Part shown: positions 24,831 through 36,700 of the stretch, in pieces
Layout of the letters: the number at the start of each line of letters is the position of its first letter
How positions within the stretch are numbered: the first letter of the stretch is position 1
Virus record (IMG/VR): IMGVR_UViG_3300042382_000444
Span: 1-64,000 of that record
DNA from: a virus
Direction: 5' to 3' (one strand)
Length of the DNA stretch: 64,000 bases
Notes under the pieces: generated by a model
Databases searched by the model: none
The model's input: only the letters and a program-made list of their open reading frames with translations
What the model was told of the DNA's origin: nothing
Program-made: the position numbers and the translations under genes

Positions 24831-25892
24831 ATGGCAGGACCAATTGATTACGGCAGGATAATAGGCAGGAAACCATTCAGGCCATTTAGCGCTTATCTTC
24901 CACCAGAGATTAAGATATCAAAAGAAAACAATGACTTTTCTTTAATTAGTCCACAATCCTTTGATCCGCTAAATGAAAACATAGATTTACAATGGGCAGG
25001 AAAAGTAGACGACACAAATAAATTTAATAATTATTATGATTATTACTTTAGTGGTGAAGACATTAAAGTATACATTGATGGACTTTTTGATGCCGGAGAT
25101 GAGTTAGACATGGCAGGTTTTGCATTTACAATTAGCCAGCAAAAAGCTCCACTGTTTGGATTTTGGTCTTATAACTATGATGTTATGATGACCGGAACAA
25201 GAATTGTAAATGGACAAATGACCATACATAGCAGATATCCAGGAAGAATGAAAGACCTTTTATCCAAAGCTGCTAAAGTAAGAACTGATTTTTATTCTGA
25301 TAAACCAAGTTCTCAAATTCAATCATACTTAAGAAGCGACTCAGAAGATATTGAAGATGAAAAAAACGTACAAAAATGGTGGGCCAGCAGTCAGTTAGAT
25401 AGACTTGGATCAGACGGCAGAGGTTCTGATAATAGAAACATTTTTAGTGCTCACCCACCTTTTAACTTTGTTATCAAATATGGGACCCAAGAGGGTTCAA
25501 TGACCACACTAGCCAGGAATGAAGGCACTCAAAGTGACTCAAACTATGACACTTTAGACAGGTTAATGTCACTTGATGTTAACGATAGATTAGTGCAAAG
25601 AAACCCATCTGGTCCATTTCAAATGGATATTGTTTTGCAAAGCGTACACTTGAACTCAATGAGCACGAGCTATGCCGCAGGAGGCATGCTAGTTATTGAA
25701 TCTTACGATTTTACTGCCAGAGATATGTATGTATCAGATGGAAAACTAAAGGAACCAGAAAACGGTACAATAACGGTAAATGAGCAAAAGGGTTCTTTAG
25801 GAACTGACCCAAACAAGGTGCAAGCACCTCCTACCCAAGAGCAGCTTCTGACCATAAAAGATAGGGCAGTTCTTTTTGAAAGACCAATGTAA
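24831..25892 (+). CDS. Tail tube paralogue 3 (extended)
   Basis: 353 residues, four bases after paralogue 2. GEDIKVYIDGLFDAGDELDM followed by AFTISQQKAPLFGFWSYNYD and IVNGQMTIHSRYPG, then PPFNFVIKYGTQEGSM and DIVLQSVHLNSMSTSYAAGG match the tube fold with large insertions (residues ~155-205 and ~220-260). It may form the tube-baseplate interface or the tube end. Family membership is inferred from block order. Confidence 0.65.
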   Translation: MAGPIDYGRIIGRKPFRPFSAYLPPEIKISKENNDFSLISPQSFDPLNENIDLQWAGKVDDTNKFNNYYDYYFSGEDIKVYIDGLFDAGDELDMAGFAFTISQQKAPLFGFWSYNYDVMMTGTRIVNGQMTIHSRYPGRMKDLLSKAAKVRTDFYSDKPSSQIQSYLRSDSEDIEDEKNVQKWWASSQLDRLGSDGRGSDNRNIFSAHPPFNFVIKYGTQEGSMTTLARNEGTQSDSNYDTLDRLMSLDVNDRLVQRNPSGPFQMDIVLQSVHLNSMSTSYAAGGMLVIESYDFTARDMYVSDGKLKEPENGTITVNEQKGSLGTDPNKVQAPPTQEQLLTIKDRAVLFERPM

Positions 25893-25916
25893 TATAAAAA
25901 TACAATAGAAAATATG

Positions 25917-25925
25917 TGATATAAT
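25917..25925 (+). promoter_or_regulatory. Extended -10 promoter before the chaperone genes
   Basis: TGATATAAT (TGn plus TATAAT 25920-25925). The leader is about 25 bases and carries an AATAGGAG ribosome site before ATG 25959. Confidence 0.55.
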
Positions 25926-25958
25926 TTTTGATGTGACTATAGTTAATAGGAGAAAAAA

Positions 25959-26480
25959 ATGAACGAAGCTAGAAAAGTTGTAGTTAAAGATTCGCCAGAA
26001 ATTGCAGAAGAAGTAGGAGCTGACTCAGTACTCATCCTGTCAGAAGAAGTTGACACGCAGGAAACTATGCAAGAAGTTGAAGCCGATGAAGAGATTGCAT
26101 TAGGAGTAGAAGACTTGCCAGATGACGAATTGATTTGGCCTGGCGGTCCAACCGCAGGACAGATTAAAATGTGGAAGCAAGAATATGGTGATGTTTATGT
26201 AACCTCAATCACCTATGACAAGCACATCGCTTGGAGAACTTTGAATAGACTTGAGTACAAGAATCTGGTTAAGAAGATGGAACAACTCGTCCAAGCAGGC
26301 CAGTTAACTCAAAGCGAAGCAAATCTTTGGAACGAAGAAGCAATTACTGAAATATGCATTCTTTACCCAGCTTATGATAAGCAGTCTTTGGTTTCAGAAA
26401 TGGCTGGACTTCCTTCTTTGATTTCACAAGAAGTTCTTGAAGCATCTGGATTCTTAGCCCTTGAGGTAAGACAGCTCTAA
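25959..26480 (+). CDS. Putative tail assembly chaperone 1
   Basis: 173 residues: an acidic disordered N-terminus (first ~50) then WPGGPTAGQIKMWKQEYGDV, HIAWRTLNRLEYKNLVKKME and EICILYPAYDKQSLVSEMAG ending in LEASGFLALEVRQL. The position between tube and tape-measure-region genes is that of the gpG/gpGT-type chaperones, which coat the tape measure during tail assembly. The last 45 residues resemble the middle of the next protein (YP...AG...LEESGF), supporting a paired-chaperone role. No -1 slippery heptamer is evident between the two. Confidence 0.6.
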   Translation: MNEARKVVVKDSPEIAEEVGADSVLILSEEVDTQETMQEVEADEEIALGVEDLPDDELIWPGGPTAGQIKMWKQEYGDVYVTSITYDKHIAWRTLNRLEYKNLVKKMEQLVQAGQLTQSEANLWNEEAITEICILYPAYDKQSLVSEMAGLPSLISQEVLEASGFLALEVRQL

Positions 26481-26484
26481 TAAT

Positions 26485-27111
26485 ATGATTAACCCAGAGT
26501 TTTTGTATGAATTGAAATCCTTATACGGCTCTGTATTTGAAACATATTTAAAAAAAGACTTAGTATTATTCCGCGAACTAACCTTTGCTGAGTTTGATCA
26601 AATAACAGAGCATCAAAATTCTGGAGAATCTTCTGCTGAAATAGAAGAACTAATTATAAAACTTGGCGTTATTTATCCAGAAAATATTAACGTAGATGCC
26701 TATCCTGCTGGGATAGTGTCAGCTTTAGCTGAAGAAATTCTAGAAGAATCTGGCTTTGCATCGCCAAAAAAAGCTAAAAGAATATTAGACGAAAAAAGAA
26801 TAGAAGCTTCTGAGGTAAGAAGCTTAATGAAAGCTTTTGTTTTGGCTACTATAACATCGTATACTCCAGAAGATCTAGACAATCTTACCTATACTAAACT
26901 TGCGCAAAAAGTAGCTTTATCAGAAAAGATAATGGAAATCAAACAAGCTATTTTAGGTATGGAATCAACAAACGTAACGCTCCAATTGGTGGATCCAGAA
27001 GAAATAATGGAACAGCAAGAAGATATGGCTAAGCGATACAACCAGTCTAGAAAAGAAGGTGAAGCAAAATACAATGACCCTGTTGCACAAAAGCTTTGGG
27101 GCGCAAGATAG
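26485..27111 (+). CDS. Putative tail assembly chaperone 2
   Basis: 208 residues, four bases after chaperone 1. LYGSVFETYLKKDLVLFREL, then LGVIYPENINVDAYPAGIVS and LAEEILEESGFASPKKAKRI, shared with the upstream protein; then a helical C-terminus with LAQKVALSEKIMEIKQAILG and EQQEDMAKRYNQSRKEGEAK. In other myophages, such paired small proteins before the tape measure are assembly chaperones. Translated separately here rather than by the classical frameshift. Confidence 0.6.
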   Translation: MINPEFLYELKSLYGSVFETYLKKDLVLFRELTFAEFDQITEHQNSGESSAEIEELIIKLGVIYPENINVDAYPAGIVSALAEEILEESGFASPKKAKRILDEKRIEASEVRSLMKAFVLATITSYTPEDLDNLTYTKLAQKVALSEKIMEIKQAILGMESTNVTLQLVDPEEIMEQQEDMAKRYNQSRKEGEAKYNDPVAQKLWGAR

Positions 27112-27128
27112 TAGAAGGGTAGTTTGTC

Positions 27129-30100
27129 TTGCTAAGAGATAAGGTTCCATTACATAGTCTAGGTCATGGTGTAACCAGCCGAGATATAAGTGCTGCAGAT
27201 AATGAGGAACAACGTCCCGCTTCTAATGCTGGCTATATAGGTAAACTACTTAACGATAAGCCAATAATAAAATACCTAAGCTCAACAGTTGCAACATTGG
27301 GAGCTAGCTTAGTCTTAAATAAAGGACTAAGCAAAGGTGGCTTAAAACTAGCTTCTACAATTCAAAAGTCAGCAGATAGTGGATCTCAATTAGGAACCAG
27401 AGCCGTAAGAACCGCTGGGCAAATTAAAAAAACCTTAGATGAATTAGAAGGTTTAAATAGATATATTGAAGATGCGGTTGATCCATATTCAAGGTTAGTC
27501 AACACAAAAGCTGATGGCTCCATATCTAAACCAATATTAACTAAATTGGCTGGACCCGGTTATGTATCAGATGGTACAAGGTGGATGACCGCTAAGGAAT
27601 TCAGGGCAGCATCAACTGGTGCCGAACCAGCAGCGATATGGTCTTATAGAGATCAACTGCAACAGAGCCTTGTTAGGAATGCAAGAACATTAGCTATTGG
27701 ACTACCAAGCACATATATCGTTCAACGAGGTGTAACTGGTCCATTGTTTGGCAATGATGATGACAGGCCAAGGGGGAAATGGTATAACCCGGTAGACGTT
27801 ATCACCGACTTTGTTACGCAATCAACTAGAAACATAACAAACTTAGTTTTACCAACTGCTGTTGTAGGCGCAGGGGTAAGCAGAATGAGAACTTTAGTTG
27901 ATTCTCCTTACCAAGATTTCCCGCTACCTTTAACAAAAAATCAAAAAAAGACATCGAACAAAATAGCTGATGTAAAAACAATATTAAATTCTTTTGGACA
28001 AGATGCGGGCAACTTATTAAATAAAGCAACTAGAATTAGTGCGTCTGCATCAACTGCTTTCAATACATCTTGGCAAGAATCACAATCAAAAGAAGCAGGA
28101 TTTGTAAACTCACTTTCTCAGGCTAGAAGAGGCGCAGCTGCTGCCAGAGCGGCCTCTGAGCTCTCTGGTGAGGGCAAACTAAGAGCAGCAGCAAAGTTCG
28201 CCAAAGCTGGTCTCGTAGGCTATCAGGGGCCTGTATCAACCTCTTCTGGCCGCTCCGTTGAAGATCTAGCAGGCCTTGCAGACACAATACCGGCAATAAG
28301 AAATCTTCCTTCCGCAACAAGAACGTTTGCAAAAGAATTTAAAAAGACACGCAATGCTTACGACGTAATATCTGGGGCAATCACATTCGATGAAGGCTTA
28401 AGAAGAGCTAGCGGAGATCCTACAGCAGCAGCAGATATTTTAAATAAGACTATCATAAGCCTGAGGCAGCAACACACAAGTAGATTTGTTCACCTTGTGG
28501 GCGGCAGCGTTGCAGCAAGAAGTATGGCAAATCCTGATGGCACAACAGGAAGAAAAGGTGTATTTACTTCTAACTTTGAACAAAACGCATATAACAAAAC
28601 TTTAACAGAACAATTAGTAAGCAGAGGTTATGGTAGAGCTGAAGCAGAAGATTTTGTATCTGGATTAAAAATCAAAGGGCTACCAAGCCCTAATGATACA
28701 TCATTAAGAAGTGTCTCACAAAGAATAACCTATGGCGTTAAACCAATTACAGTAGATGATGATGATAGCTTTTTTCAAATGCTTGCAAAAAGAGCAGAAA
28801 AAGATTTAGGAACAAAAGCAAAAAACTTTGATCCTGAAACGTTAAAAGAAGCATTTACTACAACAGACAGAATTTTTTCTGGGGAAACGTTTAGACAATC
28901 TTTATCACAAAGAGCAGAGTTATCGTTTAAGCAAGATGTGGAAGACCATATCACTAACGTAACTGCTGCAGTTTTAAGACCTCAAAAAGCTGTGTTTGGT
29001 GACTTCACTGGAGAAATAAGCGCAACAAAGCAAGAGTTCTTGTCAAGAAAAGTATCACAATCTCTCCGGAATAACGTTAACAAAAGCTGATGGAAGTCTA
29101 ACATCAGCATCATACATAGCAAATGAATTAGCCAAAAGAGGAATAGATAGTTCGGATGCTGATCAATTAAAACAAATATTAATTGACAAAAGGTTAATGA
29201 CTAGGCCATCAAGTGTTGGTGGATATAATTTCTTAGGTTTAAGAGAAATAAGCGTAGACACAGCTTTCGATAGAGGAATATTTAGTCATCTTCCAGCAGA
29301 TCAACAATTAGAAGCTAGAAGATTATTTGGAGCTATTGCCAGAAAAGATCCTGTATCTAGAAGGTTTGGATATACTGCTCTAAGTGGAGTTTATGAAAAT
29401 CAAAGTGGACAAATATTAGATACCACAAAAATTAGATCAGCTGCAAGATCTTCTGTTGATTTCTTAACAGATCAACTTAAGATACCTTTTGTAAACTTCA
29501 ACCCACTACAGATGCTTGGTTTTGGTGGCGCAGCAGGTATAGATAAAAACAAAGAGTTTGAATTTCTCCCAGGAACTTCAAGGCAAGCTTTCCTCGGTGG
29601 TGCTCAAGCTCCAGATGTCTATATGTGGACAAAAAAGAAAAATAGATTATTTGGAGATACTGGAAACTTAGTTGGCTTTACTGAGGGCCAAGGCATAAAA
29701 GCTATGCCTGGAGAGTACAAGAGATTCTCCTCTGTTGAAACAGATCTTTTTGCACGCGCAGCTCGTTTATCTTCCGCAAGAGATGGTATAAGAGCTTCTG
29801 AAGTAGAAGGTTCTCGTGTAACAAGAAGGGAAAGATTCAGTAGATTCTTTGACATAGATGAAGAGCAGCCAAACTCAATTTTTAGGTATGCAAGAAGATT
29901 TAGAAAAAGATATACAGACATAAACAATCCTCAGATAATGAGTCAATTGTTGCAAGAGGGTGAAGTAGTAAACCCGATAACAAAAAGAAGAATTTCCTTA
30001 ACTCAAACAGATGGTGAATTTAGTGTAGTTGACCAAGCTGGTAGGCAAGTTCATAATCATACTGATGTTTTAAAAGCATTTGATTCTTTTAGAGAGCAGA

Positions 30101-33100
30101 CTGAGTTAGCAGCAACGCCACGAAGAGTAATGAGATCTATAGAAGAGAAATTTGGATTACCACTTCTTGATGTCGGACAGGGAAGAAAGTTAGCTGTAAG
30201 CGAATTACAAACTCCGCAAGATATTGTTGCAGCAGTAGAAGCTACTAAAATAAGATTTGAATCTCTAAAAGGCAGATTAAGATACGGTGGAACTCAAACA
30301 GAGGGTTTGACTAGGCAAATAAATAGACTAACTAATCTAGCTGAAGATACAGAAATTCTTTCTGCCGCTCAAATAAAAAACGCATCTCCATCAATTTTAA
30401 ATAGAGCTGATCGCTTAAGAAATGTTCTTCATAGAACGCTTCTAGAAATGGATGCATATGAAAACATGGCAGGTAATCCAACTGAATTAGCTATCAAGGT
30501 TGAAGAAGCAATAGCAAGTTTGGCAAAAGATAAATTAATTTCACCAAACCAAATAGCGGAAGCTAGAGCAGCTGGACTTTCGACAGTTCTAAACATAGCA
30601 TCGTTTAGAAATTTTGATGTAGCTGCGCAAAATGGAAGAAATGCTGCCAGTACATTATCTTACTTAACCGAACAAAGATCAAGTAATCCAGAATTCAAAA
30701 AAGCTTTAAAAAGATTAACTCAGCCATATAGTTCTCAATCAATATCTAACGTTGGCGCAGCTGGATTTAGTAGGTATTCTTCTATTGTAAGACCTACCTT
30801 TAGAAAATTTACAAGCGTTGCACCCTATCAGGTTGACGAGCTGTCTGAGAACCCACTAGGTAATGCTGGGCTGACATTTGTTCCTACTTTTGGTACAGTT
30901 GTAGATAGAGCATTTACTGGTGAAAGTTCATTTGGAAAAATAGGGCTAAGTGTATTAGGCGCAAATTCTTATTCAGATCCAAATAGTTTTAGCGCAGCTT
31001 CAATTGCATCGATACATCTGAGCGATAGATTAAATAGATATCCTGGTACAGTTGGATTAGGATTAACTCCAGAAAATTATGGAAGTCCATTAGGTTTCTT
31101 TGCAAAAGGATTAGTAACTAGAAGAGTACTTCCAATTTTTGCAGCTGGTGCAACAGTAATAGCAGCAGACAGAACTATAGGTGGCTATACCCAACCCAAA
31201 GATGCTAGAGGTGAAAGAGTATACTCGCCATACTTTGGCACCAAGCTTGCTAGAGGAGCAGTTGAAGTCCAGTCAATAGCTTCTGGTATCACTCCTGGTG
31301 GAATGGGCTATGGAGAAAAGAAAGAACAATTACTGGAAGGGGAAGTGCCAATAAAGCAAGGTAGGTATTGGCCACTTGGCGTTACACCATTTGGTGGAGG
31401 AAAGACTTCGTATTATAGGCCTTCATACTACAGAAGAATGCAGTCAGGCAGCACATATACTTCTGATGCATTTGGTTCTCCAATGGAAAGATTGGCTTAT
31501 GGCTACGATTTTTCTCCATTGCGACCATTTGATCCATACAGATTTGAAAGAAAACATTACTACGACAGGCCAGCACCTCTAACTGGCGAATACTTTACTG
31601 GACCATTTGGGCCAATAACTCCAGCTCTCAACTTAACTGTAGGCAAGATTCTAAAACCACAGGTAAGAATGCATGAGCAGGAAGTTGAAAATGCTCTTAG
31701 CCAGTATGTTCCTGCGGGAGCACAAGGGGCTTACAATCCGACTGGAATAATGTCTTCTGGGCGCTTGACTATGGTTGGTCCTGGAGGTTATATAGGGGCA
31801 CAGACAGCTGGTCCAAGATCATCTTTAATGGTCTCGGGCAACCAAATAGGTAGTTATAATAGTTCGCTATCAGCATCAGCGGGTTCCCCATTAAATACTG
31901 CAAGAAATATATCCTTTAATACAATTGCAACTGCAAACCAAGGATACATCGAAGCTGGGCAATATGGTCCACCACCAGTTCCTGGATTTATCCCTCCAGG
32001 AATTGCACCAGCAGGAAAACCAGCCAATATTGGAAGTAGTGGATTCCAAATGTCGGAGATGGCCTATAGAACTCAGGAAATGGCTGGTATATATGGATTT
32101 AGTTTCTCTAGCTTAAGAGAAGGTTTAGGATTTGGTAACAGTGATTTCCAACCAAATAGAGCCGTACTGCAATCATCTTCAAAGAGCTATGGAATAGGTA
32201 GATCATTTTGGGATATGAACCTTGGTGGTTTGGGCGACGTCCCACTGGGAATGGAAAATGGATTTAGTGGATTAGAACTTTCAGAAATAACAAGAAGATT
32301 TATTCCTAAGGAAAGAACAGATATTACATATTTGAATCCCATAAAAAATACTATGGGACAAAAGTATCCGTTTCTTCCTGGATCAGATTATTTTACCAAT
32401 TTCCAAACAGGAGATCCATTCACAAAAATACAAGAAGGCGAGTTAAGGTTACCTGGTGTCACATACGAAAGGTTGAATCCAACTAGAAGAGATTACACTA
32501 ACCCAGTAACACAACTAGACATACTTGGAGATGTTGCACCTTACTCAAGGCAATATCGAGCACTTGATAGGCAGCTAACAATGGGGATGCTGTCGCCAGC
32601 AGAAAGAATTGAAGTAGAAGAAATAAGAGGGCAAGTTGCAGAAACAACTAGAAAAAATACATTTAAGCCATATAAATATAAATATAATTCTGCAGAAGAA
32701 TTAGGTATAAGTCAGGCAAAAAAAAGCATAGGTCAACTTGGCGAATATCTTGCCCATAAAGATACATATATTAATACTAAACTATTTCCTAATAGAACTG
32801 CTCAAGAAGATTGGGAAAGAAGAAATGTTTATGGTTCATCATTCCCTGAATGGCAAAGTCCAATTGATAGCTTCGTTAAACCAATATTATATAAATCAAC
32901 TCAAAGAAATCCTCTGACAGCTGCACTTGGTACTGCATTTATAGCATCATTTGCTGGTGTAGGGACCACAGGAAAAGCAATAACTTCAGCAATAGGTTTT
33001 TCTGCTGGGCTAGCTTATTCTGGTTACCAAAACATAAAACAAAAAGTTACTGGCGAAAGGTTTATACCAAAACCAAGAAAAGAACAAATGGCTTTGGAAG

Positions 33101-33774
33101 AATATACAGACATTCTTTCTTATGTAAAAAATAGAAGACTTGCAAACGAAGCTGCACAAGCAGGAGATAATGCGGCAGCTGCTCAATTTACGCAAGCAGC
33201 GAAGAGAACAATGTATGGGGCAGACTTATATAACAGCTCTATGCCTTCTGACTCATATGGCAATAGTATAGACACATTATCTTTAGCTATACCAAAAAGA
33301 AAAAGAGAACATTTTAAAGCAATGATTGCAGCACCAGAAGAAGAAAGAGATGCGATTCTTTCAACAGCTCCAAGGCTAGAAAGAAGAATTTATCAAGCAG
33401 CATGGGGTAGACCAGTTGAAGAAAAACCAGATCTTACAGAATTTTTTTCTAGACACGAACTGCCAGATCTAAGCTGGGAAGGATGGCACCCGAATACAAG
33501 CATGGAACATATTAAAATAAAGATGGGACAGAATGCAGGAATTAACATGTCTCAGATGGGTTATTACCCACAGCAAATTCGTGAAGCAAATTTAACTAAT
33601 CCATCATATCCAAACTATGAATCATCTCAAAACCCAGAAAACACAGCAGCGCAATTAAGGTTAATGATGTCTAGGAACGGAATAAATGGATCAGTTACAC
33701 CAGTTAGAAACAATGGTGGTGGCTCTGCGATCAATATATCATCAGGTCTTGCTGGCCTAGCTACGCTACTATAA
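27129..33774 (+). CDS. Giant tape-measure-region protein (2214 residues); needs one +1 shift
   Basis: The best start is TTG 27129, with AAGGG nine bases upstream; an in-frame TAG at 27120 rules out earlier starts. The zero frame ends at TGA 29088-29090 after 653 residues, and the +1 frame continues without a gap to 33774 when CGGA 29067 is read as one unit. Hydrophobic segments (ATLGASLVLNKG near 55; LPTAVVGAGVSRM near 235; AAGATVIAADRT near 1310) and many Ala/Arg-rich helices occur in the first third. The later part is Gly/Pro/Tyr-rich (GPFGPITPAL, PPVPGFIPPG). Position after the chaperones suggests a tape-measure or tail-tip protein; no enzyme motif is seen. Confidence 0.7.
29067..29070 (+). 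other. +1 recoding site 4 (in-frame CGG followed by A)
   Basis: Codon 647 of the giant protein. The zero frame gives NNVNKS and TGA. The +1 frame gives ITLTKADGSLTSASYIANEL with no intervening stop. The next ATG in the +1 frame is at 29197, but over 120 bases of coherent coding sequence lie before it, so a separate start there is unlikely. Confidence 0.75.
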
Positions 33775-33778
33775 CATC

Positions 33779-36700
33779 ATGCCAAGTACGTTTAACCCTA
33801 AGGTGGAAGCCACTAGAAGAGTTTTAAGTAGAACACCTGCCTACTCCATTCTTAAGGTAGAAGATTCTGGAAATATAGTAAATATAGTTACTGGTGTATC
33901 TTTCACCAATTTGCAAAAAGCAATTGATGATTTATCTAATTATAATTTGGTTGACTTTAGAAGGTTTGGTTCAGATCCTTTTTCCATGGGCCAAAGTGTT
34001 GGCAGTGCCCCCACTCAATCTGAGCTGTTACACCTTAATGCCTTTCTAAGAGATCCTTCATCAGAGCTAGCATTGCGCAATAGAGGTTTGGGTCATTTGT
34101 TTGGTCAACAACTAGACGCAGCTTACATGCAATTTAATTGGGGAACAAACAAAGCAACGTTACAAAACCTAATGGATAAAGGTTCACCCTACGCTAAGTA
34201 CACTGGCGGAACTATATTAAGTGACGAAGGAATGATAAGAGTATCACACATGATCAGTGGTACAGACACTATATTGACTGCAGCCCAACAATCAATGCTA
34301 AAATCCCTAGCTGGAGCACCAACCTTTACGCCCGATTTTATAAAAGGTATTTTTTCTGACATTTCATCTACAGCTACCTTGCCTGTAGGCAGCAATGAAA
34401 GAACAAGAGTCCTTTCAAAGATTGCTGGTGCATTAGGTAAATTGCCAAAAAGACAATCAAGAAACGTTTCTCCAAGAGATGTTGGACTTGAAACTGGAGA
34501 CTTAGATAGAGCTCTTACATCATTTAGGACTAGCACCGGACAAAGAGCAGAAGACTTAGTATTTGGTTTTGATGGTACCTCTTTACTTTTAAGAAAAGCA
34601 GCTGGTGATACAACAATAGATGCAGCAAGTGATCTACTTCTAGCATCTGCTGGTGGCATTACCCGAAAACGGAATTTTTCTAACACAAGATGACGCACTT
34701 CAACAAGTGCTTGGCTATGCTGGCTTAAAAAATCCACTGAAAGACGTAAACAAACATAATTTTTCTGAGAGACTTGCAGAAGATCTTAGAGACGCTTTAG
34801 CATACACCGATCCAGATCGTCCAACATTAACCATTCACCAAAAATTGAAAGCTGTAGTTGCTCAAAAAGGTATAGGAGTTGGAACTCTTACTGAAGAGCA
34901 AAAAAAAATTAATCAACTTTATGGTAGTTTAGTAGAAGATTTGTCGGACAATATTGATCCAGCATTTGACGGCTTTTTAAGTATGCAAAGTGAATTTTTT
35001 CAAGTAACTCTTAGACAAAAACAATCTCAATTGTCCGCAGAAATATCAGCGCTTTCTGCTCGAGGCGAAGGTGCCCTTACAAGTGAAGACGTAAAAAGAA
35101 TTAGAGAGCTTTCTGGAGAAGTAGAAAAATTAGAAGATGCTTTAATAAATCACTCAAGATCATCAATATCGGTCACTGGTCAAGGTGGAGCAGGATCACT
35201 TAAAGCAAAAGGTCAATTTAAAACTTTAGATGATCTCATTAATTCAGCAATGCCGGGTTATACCTTTACTGGTGATCAACCAGGAGCTGGCATGAAAATA
35301 GCAGATGAAATTCTTCAACTTGAAGAAATGGACGCGTTAGGCATATTGAGCCCAGAAGAACAAATGCTTCTTGATCGACTAACAAGAGCACAAACCGGAG
35401 CAGAGGTTTTAGAAAGATATGCAATATGGACATCTAATCTAAACATTAAAAGAGAAATGGGTAACGAAGCTACTAGAAGCATGACTTTTAATATTGCCAC
35501 AAGTCACAGTAGTACTGTATTTACAGAGCCGATGGGGCTTCTTGTGGATCCAGAATCAATGAATGAACAAGTAGTAGCAGGCATAAGATCAAACCTAGCT
35601 GCAGCTCAAGCAAGAACAGATGATTTTTTTGCAACTGGACAACTGCCAAAAGGATTTTTGGAAAGTCTTATATACGAAGGAAAACAAATTGGTTTGATTA
35701 GTCAAGAAGGAGTGCCATTAGCAGAACCAACCATACCAAATACGAACTTACCTCAATCAGCACTTGACGCAACTACAAGAGGTTTAGCAAAAAGAAACAG
35801 AGCAGAATATCAACAAATATTTGATCTACTACAACAAGGTTCTGACCCAAGGACAATTCCACAATTAGTTAATAGAGTTAGAGCTTTTAACTCAACAGAT
35901 GCTTTTAGGACAAAAGATGGCGAAATTAATTTAGCTCTCCCAACTGCTAGAAGAAGTGAAATAAGAACTTATGAGTCAGGATTCGAAACATTCCCAGGAG
36001 TAGTTGAGGGCGGACTTGATGTTCGTGATGTAAAATTACCAGATGGATCTGTAGTACGAGTTCCCTTTGTTCAGACAACAGCTAAGGGCGAACTCACATA
36101 CATGACTGGTACTGCTGCCTCACAACAAAAAGGAGCTTTGTCAACATTTGACTTGGACGATACAATTATTGGTTCTGTTAGAACATTCCTTAATCAAGAT
36201 GGAAAAATAAGAATAGCTCAAGTAAAAGAAAGAGACCCTAAAGGTCTGCAAGAAACATTTTACTCTGTTCCAAACTTTAGAGCTGCTTCACAAGTTCAAA
36301 GATTTTTTGAAGGCTCAGGTAATATATCTAAAAAAATGCTTGAAAGTTTTTCTGGTGCAACTATAAGCGACGAAGTAAGACAAGAGTTTATTGATCGAGG
36401 ATATGATCCAGACGATATAGATGAAGTCTATAGCCAATTTAAAACAATACTACGTCCAAAAGCGGATGGAACATTTGGTTATAAAAGTACAATGGGAACT
36501 GAATTTTTTCCGGGTGAAAATCAAGTAACTCTTGCAGAGGCAATGATTGAAAGATCTATAAGAACTTCAATAGGTGCTCCAATCCCAGAGATACCTGCTG
36601 ACCAGTTAGCAACTTTAGCTAAATTAGGTAGCTCCTCAATAAGAGGACGAAATGCAATAGATCCAGCCACTGGCATGACAGTACAAGTAGCAAAGTCTCT

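Noticed and set aside
25959-27111. -1 frameshift linking the two tail chaperones
   Set aside because: The genes are separated by a stop and four bases with a fresh ATG; I saw no slippery heptamer near the end of the first gene.
29197-33774. A separate gene starting at ATG 29197
   Set aside because: Coherent coding sequence continues upstream in the same frame to the CGGA site with no ribosome site before this ATG.
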